A DNA stretch of 43,020 bases, from positions 1-43,020 of the IMG/VR virus record IMGVR_UViG_3300021373_000622; one strand, written 5' to 3'. Below the pieces are notes generated by a model, which saw only the letters and a program-made list of their open reading frames with translations, made no database searches and was not told where the DNA came from. The DNA is from a virus. Positions 9,048-15,775 of this stretch are shown here, piece by piece. Within the stretch, counting starts at the first letter, position 1. Each line of letters starts with the position of its first letter. The position numbers and the translations under genes are program-made.

Positions 9048-9209
9048 ATGAAGGACAATAGAGATAAACATTTTTACATATCAATGACCAAGAGTATGTT
9101 AAGACTTGGTGGATGTTATGGGTTATTTTTAACCGAAGATAAACTATTAATGGGCGTTGCAATTGTATTTGCTTTCGCTGAAATACTAGGAATTGCTGAG
9201 GAGTTTTAA
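9048..9209 (+). CDS. Small protein with one hydrophobic segment (53 aa)
   Basis: ATG at 9048 with Shine-Dalgarno AAAGGA seven bases upstream. The stop at 9207-9209 abuts the ATG of the next gene. The product has a polar N-terminus and a hydrophobic helix near residues 34-50 (LLMGVAIVFAFAEILGI), so it is probably a single-pass inner-membrane protein. No family is recognised. Confidence 0.65.
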   Translation: MKDNRDKHFYISMTKSMLRLGGCYGLFLTEDKLLMGVAIVFAFAEILGIAEEF

Positions 9210-9521
9210 ATGGGAAAATATGACTATGAATTAAACGCTAAACCTAAAATGACACAGGAAGAGCGTGATGAGAAGATGAAAAAGTTTTTAGAAAAAGGTG
9301 GTAAGATACAAAAACTTACTCCTGGTTCTGCTTATAATTTAGGTTGCTTAGATAGAAGCGGTAAACCTGCTTTTTCAAATGAAGAAATTAAAAAAGGTAT
9401 TGGTGGCAAAACAGCTATGCCAGATTATGATAATCATAAACCAAATACATACCACGATTTTGATTTAGGCGGAGACAACAAACCAGTGTTTCATCCTAAC
9501 TCATTAAAAACAAACAAATAA
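9210..9521 (+). CDS. Hypothetical protein, 103 aa
   Basis: A soluble, charged product rich in Gly, Lys and Asp, with an N-terminal amphipathic helix (MTQEERDEKMKKFLEKGGKI) followed by Gly/Pro-rich loops. No recognised domain. It begins directly after the previous stop and is followed 12 bp later by bS21, so it is co-transcribed with it. The composition suggests a small, partly disordered binding protein. This is inference only. Confidence 0.7.
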   Translation: MGKYDYELNAKPKMTQEERDEKMKKFLEKGGKIQKLTPGSAYNLGCLDRSGKPAFSNEEIKKGIGGKTAMPDYDNHKPNTYHDFDLGGDNKPVFHPNSLKTNK

Positions 9522-9533
9522 TAGGAGAATAAG

Positions 9534-9776
9534 TTGAGTATATATGTTGAAGTAAGAGGCGGAAACTTAGAGAAGGCTCTAAGAGTTCTTAAACGTAAAG
9601 TACAAAAAGAAGGTATTGTAAATACATTAAGAGATAAAAAGTATTTTCAAAAACCATCTGAAATAAAAAGAGTAAAGGCAAAAGAACGTGCTAAAGTTTT
9701 AAGAAAAAAACAATCTCAAAACGATGAAATGCTTGGTTACCGTATGGTAAAAGGTGTGAAAGTAAAGAAAATTTAA
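9534..9776 (+). CDS. rpsU: Ribosomal protein bS21
   Basis: An 80-residue bS21 homologue. It has the N-terminal VEVRGGNLEKALRVLKRKV helix, a central KKYFQKPSEIKRVK segment and a basic AKERAKVLRKK tail. A C-terminal extension of about 15 residues is beyond the core. The start is TTG with a good Shine-Dalgarno AGGAGAA eight bases upstream, and the conserved N-terminus supports this start. In bacteria bS21 joins the 30S platform beside the anti-Shine-Dalgarno helix and assists initiation on structured or Shine-Dalgarno-led mRNAs. A phage copy could alter host ribosomes. bS21 genes are known from pelagiphages. Confidence 0.92.
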   Translation: MSIYVEVRGGNLEKALRVLKRKVQKEGIVNTLRDKKYFQKPSEIKRVKAKERAKVLRKKQSQNDEMLGYRMVKGVKVKKI

Positions 9777-9780
9777 GAAT

Positions 9781-9927
9781 TTCTACGCCGTTTGTGTTTT
9801 GATTATATATATTATTACTACAAGGCGGTTCATAAGTCCTTGTAGAGGTGTAGGAAAAGACACTTAATAAGTGTCTTAGAAATCGGTGATGTTTGCCAGT
9901 TTAACTCCGTGAAAAAACGAAACTGGC
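9781..9927 (+). ncRNA. Structured non-coding RNA element between bS21 and Hsp20
   Basis: The 239-base gap 9777-10015 holds consecutive inverted repeats. An outer helix 9781-9789/9847-9855 (9 bp, two wobbles) encloses an 8-bp hairpin CTACAAGG/CCTTGTAG (9818-9825/9838-9845). A long hairpin follows at 9857-9866/9868-9877 (core AGACACTT/AAGTGTCT). The last, GCCAGTTT/AAACTGGC (9895-9902/9920-9927), has an inner CGT/ACG pairing. No tRNA cloverleaf or known riboswitch core was recognised. It could be a 3' UTR element of the rpsU transcript, a processed small RNA or a double terminator. Confidence 0.5.
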
Positions 9928-9938
9928 GCTTGAAATTA

Positions 9939-9946
9939 TATAAATA
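9939..9946 (+). promoter_or_regulatory. T4-type late promoter box TATAAATA
   Basis: An exact TATAAATA, the T4 gp55-dependent late -10 element. The predicted start is near 9952, giving a leader of about 64 bases with a strong Shine-Dalgarno (AAAGGAGG, 10003-10010) for Hsp20 at 10016. Confidence 0.6.
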
Positions 9947-10015
9947 ATCATTATATAATACATGAACGCCTTATAGGGTTCAGAAAATAAACTTTGCTTA
10001 ACAAAAGGAGGTTAT

Positions 10016-10468
10016 ATGACCAATACAAAAGCACTATCTATTTTCAATCAATTAAGACCATTATCAGTAGGATTTGACGACATGTTCGACCATTTCGAAT
10101 CTATGTTTGACCACCCTACGGTTAATTATCCACCATACAATCTAGTTAAGACAGGAACTCATAAATTTGATATTGAGATCGCTCTTGCAGGTTTCAATAA
10201 AAAAGATATTGAGATCACTAGTGAGAACAATATATTAACTATCGAATCAAAAGTTAAATCTGTTGTTGACGATTCAGTAGGTGTTGATAAACCAAAAGAT
10301 CAGGCAATGATTCATAAAGGTATCTCAAAAAGATACTTTAAAAGATCGTTTACTATCGCTGATGATGTTGAAGTTAAAGGTGCCGAGTTAAAAGACGGCC
10401 TTTTAAAAGTATCAATGGAAAAAATTATTCCAGATGCTAAAAAACTAAAAACTATTAACATTAAATAA
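10016..10468 (+). CDS. Small heat-shock protein (Hsp20/IbpA family)
   Basis: A 150-residue alpha-crystallin-domain protein. The core has FDIEIALAGFNKKDIEI (about 49-65), NNILTIESK, a FKRSFTIADDVEV segment and a GLLKVSMEKI strand. The N-terminal arm is variable and the C-terminal Ile-x-Ile anchor is present as INI near the end. It is an ATP-independent holdase that protects unfolded proteins during infection and is common in marine T4-like phages. It has a strong Shine-Dalgarno sequence and its own late-type promoter, and is followed by a hairpin terminator, so it probably forms a one-gene unit. Confidence 0.9.
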   Translation: MTNTKALSIFNQLRPLSVGFDDMFDHFESMFDHPTVNYPPYNLVKTGTHKFDIEIALAGFNKKDIEITSENNILTIESKVKSVVDDSVGVDKPKDQAMIHKGISKRYFKRSFTIADDVEVKGAELKDGLLKVSMEKIIPDAKKLKTINIK

Positions 10469-10478
10469 AAACCTAGAT

Positions 10479-10500
10479 AGGGCGGCCATTTGGCCGCTCT
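10479..10500 (+). terminator. Hairpin terminator after Hsp20
   Basis: A 9-bp GC-rich stem (AGGGCGGCC with GGCCGCTCT, one G:T) and loop ATTT, unusual in this AT-rich genome. It is followed by AAATAATATATTA rather than a pure T-tract. It sits 11 bases after the Hsp20 stop and 20 bases before the next promoter. Confidence 0.7.
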
Positions 10501-10520
10501 AAATAATATATTATGGCACA

Positions 10521-10549
10521 TTGACAAAACTAAAATTTTAGTGTATAAT
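10521..10549 (+). promoter_or_regulatory. Sigma70-like promoter for rubrerythrin
   Basis: TTGACA (10521-10526), a 17-bp spacer, and a perfect TATAAT (10544-10549). The leader of about 30 bases contains the Shine-Dalgarno AGGAGA before the ATG at 10585. Confidence 0.85.
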
Positions 10550-10584
10550 AACAAACAACTATTATATAATAGGAGAAATAAATT

Positions 10585-11010
10585 ATGAGTGATTTAAAAG
10601 ACACAAAAACAGCACAAAATTTAAGAGCTGCTTTTCAAGGCGAAAGTGAGGCAAATAGAAGATACCTTTACTTTGCACAAAAGGCAGATATTGAAGGTGC
10701 AAATGAGGTTGCTTCTGTATTCAGATCAACCGCTGAAGGTGAAACTGGCCATGCTCATGGTCATTTAGAATACCTTGAAGAAGTTGGCGATCCTGCAACA
10801 GGAGAACCAATGGGTAACACAGAGCAAAATCTTCAATCAGCAATTAAAGGTGAAATACATGAATACACAGATATGTATCCAGGTATGGCTAGAACAGCTA
10901 GAGAAGAAGGTTTTGATGAAATTGCAGACTGGTTTGAGACACTTGCAAAAGCAGAAAAATCTCATGCTGGTAAATTTCAAAAAACATTAGACGCCTACAA
11001 AGGTGAATAA
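10585..11010 (+). CDS. Rubrerythrin (diiron domain only)
   Basis: Ferritin-like four-helix diiron protein. Ligand candidates are E20 ([10 protein letters not shown]), E53xxH56 (EGETGH), E90/E93 (GEIHEY) and E124xxH127 (AEKSH), the two half-sites of rubrerythrin. The C-terminal rubredoxin-like Cys4 iron domain of classical rubrerythrins is absent, as in the short 'erythrin' forms (141 residues). The likely role is peroxide reduction or iron handling during infection. An external electron donor would be needed. It lies alone between a promoter and a terminator. Confidence 0.88.
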   Translation: MSDLKDTKTAQNLRAAFQGESEANRRYLYFAQKADIEGANEVASVFRSTAEGETGHAHGHLEYLEEVGDPATGEPMGNTEQNLQSAIKGEIHEYTDMYPGMARTAREEGFDEIADWFETLAKAEKSHAGKFQKTLDAYKGE

Positions 11011-11015
11011 TTATG

Positions 11016-11036
11016 TGGGTGGCATTTTGTCACCCA
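11016..11036 (+). terminator. Hairpin terminator after rubrerythrin, abutting the next promoter
   Basis: An 8-bp stem TGGGTGGC (11016-11023) with GTCACCCA (11029-11036), one G:T, and loop ATTTT. The -35 hexamer of the next promoter starts at the very next base, so termination and initiation signals are back to back. Confidence 0.65.
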
Positions 11037-11064
11037 TTGACAAATTAAAAAAATGTGATATAAT
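11037..11064 (+). promoter_or_regulatory. Strong sigma70-like promoter of the clamp unit, leaderless output
   Basis: TTGACA (11037-11042), a 16-bp spacer, and TGA-TATAAT with TATAAT at 11059-11064. The ATG at 11071 comes after six bases and lacks a Shine-Dalgarno sequence. It resembles the promoter at 18925 over most of its length. Confidence 0.88.
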
Positions 11065-11070
11065 AATATT

Positions 11071-11334
11071 ATGAAATTCAGTGAAGATAAAATTTTAAAA
11101 GAAGTCCAAGACTATATTAAATCAACATACGGTCAACATTACTCCTCTGGTAAAGAGGGTATTCAGACACTAGATTTATTAAAGTCTATTGGAATTAAAA
11201 GTGATTTTTGTTTAGGTAACGCTATAAAATATCTTAGTCGTTATGGCAAAAAAAATGGTAAAAATCGTAAAGACTTGCTTAAGGCAATTCATTACATTGT
11301 ACTATTATTAAATAATGAAGGAGAAAATAAATAA
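11071..11334 (+). CDS. DUF3310-like small protein
   Basis: An 87-residue protein with the pattern of the phage DUF3310 (SaV-like) family: an N-terminal acidic helix, then IQTLDLLKSIG, FCLGNAIKYLSRYGKK, and DLLKAIHYIVLLL at the end. Family members are frequent in phage early regions and are sometimes annotated as nucleotide kinases, but the activity is unproven. It is the first gene behind a leaderless promoter, and its stop overlaps the clamp ATG. It may therefore deliver ribosomes to the clamp gene, which has its own Shine-Dalgarno AAGGAGAA. Confidence 0.75.
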   Translation: MKFSEDKILKEVQDYIKSTYGQHYSSGKEGIQTLDLLKSIGIKSDFCLGNAIKYLSRYGKKNGKNRKDLLKAIHYIVLLLNNEGENK

Positions 11335-11999
11335 TGAAAATAAGTGATAATACAGTTAGTATCTTAAAAAACTTTTCAGATATTAATAACAATATACTTT
11401 TCAAACCAGGTAAAAGTATTTCAACAATGTCAACTATGAAAAACATCATGGCAAAGGCAGATGTTGAGGAAGAGTTCGAACAAGAATTTGGCGTATATGA
11501 TTTGCCAGAATTTCTAAGAGCAATCGACTCATTTAAAAAACCAGTTCTTAAATTTAACGGCGCTGCTAATCTAAAAATAAATGATGAGGGTACTTCTCTA
11601 TCAGCTAGATATGCATTTGCTGATAAATCAACTTTGGTTACACCACAAAAAGAAATTAACATGCCAGATCAAACAGTTTCTTTCACTTTAAAAGATAGTG
11701 ATTATGAATCTGTAAAAAGATTATATACTAATCTAAGTCTACCTGATATTGCATTTATAGGTGAAAAAGGTAAAATCAAACTAGTTGCGTTAGATAAGAA
11801 AAACAATAACTCTAACGAATCATCAATTACAGTTGGTGAAACAGATGTTGACTTTACTGCTTACATTAAGGCAGAGAATATGAAAATTATTCCTGGCGAA
11901 TATGATGTTGCATTATCAAAGGCTAAGATCGCACATTTCATAAACAAGAAGGTAAAAGTCCAATATTGGATTGCTTTAGAAGCAGATAGTGTATTTTAA
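11334..11999 (+). CDS. 45: gp45-like DNA polymerase sliding clamp
   Basis: A 221-residue homologue of T4 gp45 (228), the trimeric processivity clamp that in T4 also activates late transcription through gp33/gp55. Recognisable are the N-terminal helix/strand with ILKNFSDINNNILFKPGKSI, the YDLPEFLRAIDSF segment corresponding to gp45 YDLNGFLGILS, and the C-terminal YWIALEADSVF. It overlaps the upstream gene by one base and precedes a glycosyltransferase instead of gp44 directly, as it does in T4. Confidence 0.92.
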   Translation: MKISDNTVSILKNFSDINNNILFKPGKSISTMSTMKNIMAKADVEEEFEQEFGVYDLPEFLRAIDSFKKPVLKFNGAANLKINDEGTSLSARYAFADKSTLVTPQKEINMPDQTVSFTLKDSDYESVKRLYTNLSLPDIAFIGEKGKIKLVALDKKNNNSNESSITVGETDVDFTAYIKAENMKIIPGEYDVALSKAKIAHFINKKVKVQYWIALEADSVF

Positions 12000-12003
12000 A
12001 TAG

Positions 12004-13344
12004 ATGAGTTTATTTGTTGAAGAACAAATAAAACCCAAAAAGACTATTAGAATTTTAGTATATCCAAATATTACATTTGGTAAAGACCTAGAAAAAGATA
12101 GTTACATACAAGTTATTAAAAAGCAAATATCTCTTTTAAACTCTATACGAGACGACTTGTGGTTTTATTTGATATTACCTAAGGAAGTTCCATCTTTACA
12201 ATTTGATAACGTAAGTCAATTGTATTTAGATTTGCCGACTCATCCTCCTACAATGAGAGTTCATTTTGATACACAGGTGATAAAATCTTTGTGTTCAAAA
12301 GACCTCGACTTTGATTTGGTAATGTCACATCTACCAGAGCATACCTGTGAATTAAAAAATGTTTTGTATAACATAACACAACATATTCCTAAATTTTTTG
12401 GATATTGTCATTGGTTTGATTTAAAAAAAGTTGCTAACTGGCCTATGAATAGTTTTAAAAAAAACATTGTAGGCCTATTAGAAATGGATAGATGTTATTT
12501 GAATACTCAATCTCAAAAGAATCTTGTTTTACAAGAAGCAAAAGAGACCTTTAGTGATGATGTAATAAAAAGATTAGACAAAATCTTAACAGTACAACAT
12601 TTAGGTGTAGATAAAAAAGATATTATTAAGACTATAAAAAAAGTAAAAGAAAAAATTATTGTTTTTAATCATAGACCTGATACTTATAAACATTACAAAG
12701 AATTTCTACAGGTGTGTGATGAATTGTATAAACAAAGACAAGATTTTAAAGTATGGGTTCCTCTAACAAGTAAACCTGATAGGGATTATATTATTACTGA
12801 TAGTGGGGATAAAGATTTTTACTATAAGAAATTACAAGAATGTTACATAGGATATTCTCCTAAACAAACTTATGGTGGATGGTCTGTTGCAACAACAGAC
12901 GGAATGATGAATGGTGTTCCGTATTTAATGTATGATGCTGATTATTATAGAGAACTTTGGAATGAAGGTGCATTTATAAAAAATGATAATGAGTTAATAG
13001 ATAAATTAAATTTTTATTTAGATAATGAAGATCAAAGAAATAAATTGGCAAATCAAAGTTTACAATATATTAAAACTAAATTAGTCTTTAAAAATGAAAT
13101 AGAACAAATGAGTAATTACATAAACGAATTATATAACAAATTACCAATTGTTAAAAAAAGTGAAAAAATTAAAGAAGTGATTTCCTGGATAAAAAAAGAA
13201 GGAAGTCTTTCTAAACAAGAAATTATAAACCGTTTAGGATGGGGAGTTGGTATTAAGTGGACACAATATCGCCACACACTATTGACAAATCCTAACATTT
13301 ATGATACCATGACTAAAAATCCAATATACAATTGGGTTGAATAA
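12004..13344 (+). CDS. Glycosyltransferase (GT-B-like) with C-terminal winged-helix-like domain
   Basis: A two-domain protein of 446 residues. The N-terminal Rossmann-like half starts with IRILVYPNITF. The second half starts near 213 with KIIVFNHRPDTYKHYKEF and includes YIGYSPKQTYGGWSVATTDGMMNGVPYLMYD, the nucleotide-sugar-binding region of GT4/GT1-type enzymes. The last 60 residues (387-446) look like a separate helical winged-helix domain (IKKEGSLSKQEIINRLGW) with a basic, aromatic tail, so DNA may be the substrate. It is inserted between the clamp and clamp-loader genes. Glucosylation of modified phage DNA, as by T4 alpha/beta-GT, is a reasonable but unproven reading. Confidence 0.75.
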   Translation: MSLFVEEQIKPKKTIRILVYPNITFGKDLEKDSYIQVIKKQISLLNSIRDDLWFYLILPKEVPSLQFDNVSQLYLDLPTHPPTMRVHFDTQVIKSLCSKDLDFDLVMSHLPEHTCELKNVLYNITQHIPKFFGYCHWFDLKKVANWPMNSFKKNIVGLLEMDRCYLNTQSQKNLVLQEAKETFSDDVIKRLDKILTVQHLGVDKKDIIKTIKKVKEKIIVFNHRPDTYKHYKEFLQVCDELYKQRQDFKVWVPLTSKPDRDYIITDSGDKDFYYKKLQECYIGYSPKQTYGGWSVATTDGMMNGVPYLMYDADYYRELWNEGAFIKNDNELIDKLNFYLDNEDQRNKLANQSLQYIKTKLVFKNEIEQMSNYINELYNKLPIVKKSEKIKEVISWIKKEGSLSKQEIINRLGWGVGIKWTQYRHTLLTNPNIYDTMTKNPIYNWVE

Positions 13345-13345
13345 A

Positions 13346-13364
13346 TTGAGGAATATATTATATT
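13346..13364 (+). promoter_or_regulatory. gp44 ribosome binding site and candidate RegA operator
   Basis: TTGAGGA followed by an AT-only run up to the ATG at 13365. It resembles the T4 gene 44 initiation region, a known RegA target with the GAGG element near an A/U-rich start. The spacing from GAGG to ATG is long (13 bases). RegA is encoded 1.6 kb downstream, so autogenous control of the loader genes is plausible. Confidence 0.4.
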
Positions 13365-14309
13365 ATGAGTGACTTTTTATGGGTCGAAAAATATCGACCA
13401 AAGCGTATTGAAGATTGTATATTAAGTGAAGACTTAAAAAATACATTTACAAAATTTTTAAATCAAAAAGAGATTCCAAATCTTCTCCTTTCAGGCACAG
13501 CAGGTACGGGTAAGACAACAGTTGCTCGTGCCTTATGTGAAGAATTAGGTTGTGATTATATCATAATCAATGGTTCAGATGAAGGTAGACATATTGATAC
13601 TTTAAGAACAACAATTAAAAACTTTGCGTCCACAGTATCTTTAGACGATACCAAAAATCATAAAGTTGTTATAGTTGATGAGGCAGATTATATGAATCCT
13701 GACTCAGTTCAACCTGCATTAAGAAACTTTATGGAATCGTTTCATAAGAATTGTAGATTTATTTTTACTTGTAACTTTAAAAACAAAATCATACCTGCGT
13801 TACATAGTCGTTGCACAGTTATTGATTTTCGTATTACAAATGGTCAAAAAGTAAAAACAGCACAGGCATTGCTTAAAAGACTTGGTACTGTCCTTGATGA
13901 TGAAAGTATCGAGTATGATAAAAAGGTACTTGCTGAGTTAATACAAAGACACTATCCAGACTTTAGAAGAACAATCAATGAATTACAAAGATATTCTGTA
14001 AGAGGTAAGATTGATAGTGGCATACTTGTATCGTTGTCCGATATAAACAATAAAGAGTTAGTGAAGTTGTTAAAAGAAAAACGATTTACTGATATGAGAA
14101 AATGGGTTATACAAAACTTAGATCAGGATCCGTCTTCTTTATTTACGGCTATCTATGATATTCTTTATAAGTCACTTCATCCACAATCGGTGCCAGCTGC
14201 TGTATTAACAATTGCTGACTATCAATACAAATCTGCTTTTGTGGCAGACCATGAGATCAATATGGTCGCATGTTTAACTCAAATTATGGCCGAGTGTAAG
14301 TTCAAATAA
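13365..14309 (+). CDS. 44: gp44-like clamp loader large subunit (RFC-like AAA+)
   Basis: AAA+ ATPase that opens and loads the gp45 clamp. The N-terminal WVEKYRPKRIEDCIL is typical of RFC/gp44. Walker A GTAGTGKT is at 44-51, Walker B VVIVDEAD at 101-108, sensor 1 near FTCNF, and the arginine-finger SRC motif at 148-150. At 314 residues it equals T4 gp44 (319). It lies in the conserved order gp45-gp44-gp62-RegA-gp43, interrupted only by the glycosyltransferase and two tiny genes. Confidence 0.95.
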   Translation: MSDFLWVEKYRPKRIEDCILSEDLKNTFTKFLNQKEIPNLLLSGTAGTGKTTVARALCEELGCDYIIINGSDEGRHIDTLRTTIKNFASTVSLDDTKNHKVVIVDEADYMNPDSVQPALRNFMESFHKNCRFIFTCNFKNKIIPALHSRCTVIDFRITNGQKVKTAQALLKRLGTVLDDESIEYDKKVLAELIQRHYPDFRRTINELQRYSVRGKIDSGILVSLSDINNKELVKLLKEKRFTDMRKWVIQNLDQDPSSLFTAIYDILYKSLHPQSVPAAVLTIADYQYKSAFVADHEINMVACLTQIMAECKFK

Positions 14310-14317
14310 AACTCAAA

Positions 14318-14461
14318 ATGACTACTAAGAAAAAACACAATCCAGTCGCTTCTGAATTACGGCAAACTAAATACAAACAAAGAGTCGTAAAACCTAAAAA
14401 AGGTAAAGGTTCTTTCAAAAGAAAAACAAAAGAAGACGAAGATTGGAGTGGCATAGTATAA
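14318..14461 (+). CDS. Small basic protein (47 aa) between gp44 and gp62
   Basis: ATG at 14318, eight bases after the gp44 stop. The product is highly basic (KQRVVKPKKGKGSFKRK) with an acidic, Trp-containing C-terminus (EDEDWSGIV). It has no clear Shine-Dalgarno sequence, so translation probably relies on coupling to gp44. The stop shares a base with the ATG of the next gene. The composition suggests nucleic-acid binding. The family is not recognised. Confidence 0.6.
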   Translation: MTTKKKHNPVASELRQTKYKQRVVKPKKGKGSFKRKTKEDEDWSGIV

Positions 14462-14613
14462 TGGCTAGAAGAACATTTTGGAGAAAACTCATCGTAAGAT
14501 GTAGAATGTTTTGGGCTGACGTGAGAGGTCATCATGGTAAAGTTTGGAATTATGAACCAGGCGATTACTATATGGGTTCACACAAAGGACATAAAAAACA
14601 CGAAAAACATTAA
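14461..14613 (+). CDS. Small basic aromatic protein (50 aa)
   Basis: Starts on the last base of the previous stop (TAATG overlap) and ends 2 bp before gp62. The sequence begins MARRTFWRKLIV, continues with an aromatic middle (FWADVRGHHGKVWNYEPGDYYMG) and ends in a His/Lys-rich tail. Without recognised homology it is supported by its exact fit between neighbours and a codon bias like theirs. Confidence 0.6.
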   Translation: MARRTFWRKLIVRCRMFWADVRGHHGKVWNYEPGDYYMGSHKGHKKHEKH

Positions 14614-14615
14614 TA

Positions 14616-15014
14616 ATGATTGAATATAAATTAGGTGATTACTTAAATGCCATCAATTGGTCTAAGATAAACTTACTTGATGGTGATGATATAACATGGG
14701 AAAAAAAGTTCGCACCATTTGTTATTAATCGTTGTTTATCACAGCACGTTGATACAATAATGATGGCAAATGAAATGAATCAAAGACACGGCCTTCCTAA
14801 AAGGTTGCAATTCCATTTTTTACTAAATAGTATTCGTAAGAGAAAAAGATTTGGTGGTAAGTGGTTATCTACTTCTAAATCTAAAAACTTAGAGTATGTA
14901 AAAGAATATTATGGTTACAGTAACATCAAAGCTAAACAGGCCTTAGACATACTTGATAATAAACAATTGAAACTTATCAAAGAAAAACTTGATAAGGGTG
15001 GGAGAAGAAAATGA
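14616..15014 (+). CDS. 62: gp62-like clamp loader small subunit
   Basis: A 132-residue protein matching the phage gp62 type. The first segment is YKLGDYLNAINWSKINLL, then FAPFVINRCLSQHVDTIMMANEMNQ, and a basic SIRKRKRFGGKW region. In T4 one gp62 binds four gp44 subunits to form the clamp loader. It is shorter than T4 gp62 (187), as in cyanophages. It overlaps regA by four bases. Confidence 0.88.
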   Translation: MIEYKLGDYLNAINWSKINLLDGDDITWEKKFAPFVINRCLSQHVDTIMMANEMNQRHGLPKRLQFHFLLNSIRKRKRFGGKWLSTSKSKNLEYVKEYYGYSNIKAKQALDILDNKQLKLIKEKLDKGGRRK

Positions 15015-15439
15015 GTGAAGGACTTAAATGGTCACCTGACAGTATGTTAGAGGTTACCCTTAAACAACCCGATGATTTTCTAAAAGTAAGAGAGACACTT
15101 TCCAGAATAGGTGTGGCAAGTCGTAAAGATAAAACTTTATTTCAAAGTTGTCATATACTACACAAACAAGGAAAGTATTACATAGTTCATTTCAAAGAGT
15201 TATTTGCTTTAGACGGCAAACAAGCAACACTAGCTGAAAACGATATACAAAGAAGAAATACAATATCAATTTTATTACAAGATTGGAATTTGATCTCTAT
15301 CGTTAAACCTAACGAAGCAGAAAACAAAGCACCATTATCTCAAATAAAGATAATTGCTTTTAAAGAGAAGAACGAATGGAACTTACAGGCGAAATATAAC
15401 ATCGGTAAGAAAATAAATAAAGACGAAACAACTGAATAA
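15011..15439 (+). CDS. regA: RegA translational repressor
   Basis: A 142-residue homologue of T4 RegA (122), which binds mRNA initiation regions of early genes and represses translation. Highly conserved blocks are present: KQPDDFLKVRETLSRIG, DKTLFQSCHILHKQGKYYIVHFKEL and LLQDWNL. Extra C-terminal residues end in KKINKDETTE. It is located between gp62 and the polymerase, as in T4, and its ATG overlaps the gp62 stop. Leaderless mRNAs in this genome would lack the usual RegA target upstream of the start codon. Confidence 0.93.
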   Translation: MSEGLKWSPDSMLEVTLKQPDDFLKVRETLSRIGVASRKDKTLFQSCHILHKQGKYYIVHFKELFALDGKQATLAENDIQRRNTISILLQDWNLISIVKPNEAENKAPLSQIKIIAFKEKNEWNLQAKYNIGKKINKDETTE

Positions 15440-15447
15440 AGGATATT

Positions 15448-15741
15448 ATGATTAAATTATATAGACTCACAACAGGTGAGGACGTGATAGGAACGTTTGA
15501 AGATCAAACAGATTTGTTTGAACACATAAAGAAACCTTATGTATTGATTCCAATGCAAGGGCAACCAGGACAACCTATGCAAATAGGATTCCATCCTTAC
15601 TTGCCATATTCAAAAGATGAAATAGTAAAGATTAAAAAAGTAAATATTGTTTGTGATTCAAATCCATCAGAAAACATAATTGAAGCATATCAAAAAAATA
15701 CTGGTGCAATTGTAACACCTAAAAAATCAATTATTACCTAG
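15448..15741 (+). CDS. Conserved small protein, Sm-like fold possible (97 aa)
   Basis: Starts MIKLYRLTTGEDVIGTFED, then HIKKPYVLIPMQGQPGQPMQIGFHPYLPYSK, a pattern of small beta-barrel proteins conserved near RegA/polymerase in marine T4-like phages. The strand arrangement and the 'tGEdviG' opening recall Sm/LSm-like folds, but this is tentative. Shine-Dalgarno AAGGATA lies upstream and the gene closes the clamp-loader unit. The polymerase promoter begins at its last base. Confidence 0.65.
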   Translation: MIKLYRLTTGEDVIGTFEDQTDLFEHIKKPYVLIPMQGQPGQPMQIGFHPYLPYSKDEIVKIKKVNIVCDSNPSENIIEAYQKNTGAIVTPKKSIIT

Positions 15742-15770
15742 TTGACTTTTTTACATTTCTGTGTTATAAT
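15742..15770 (+). promoter_or_regulatory. Sigma70-like promoter of DNA polymerase, leaderless output
   Basis: TTGACT (15742-15747), a 17-bp spacer, and TGT-TATAAT with TATAAT at 15765-15770. The ATG at 15776 is only five bases downstream, so the predicted start of transcription is the A of the start codon. No Shine-Dalgarno sequence is present. Confidence 0.88.
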
Positions 15771-15775
15771 ATAAT

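Noticed and set aside
9777-10015. tRNA gene or glutamine (glnA) riboswitch in the bS21-Hsp20 gap
   Set aside because: The GGTTCA-like string and hairpins do not form a cloverleaf, and the conserved glnA motif strings are absent.
10775-10990. Second + strand open frame inside rubrerythrin
   Set aside because: Out-of-frame shadow of a well-supported gene, without its own Shine-Dalgarno or conserved pattern.
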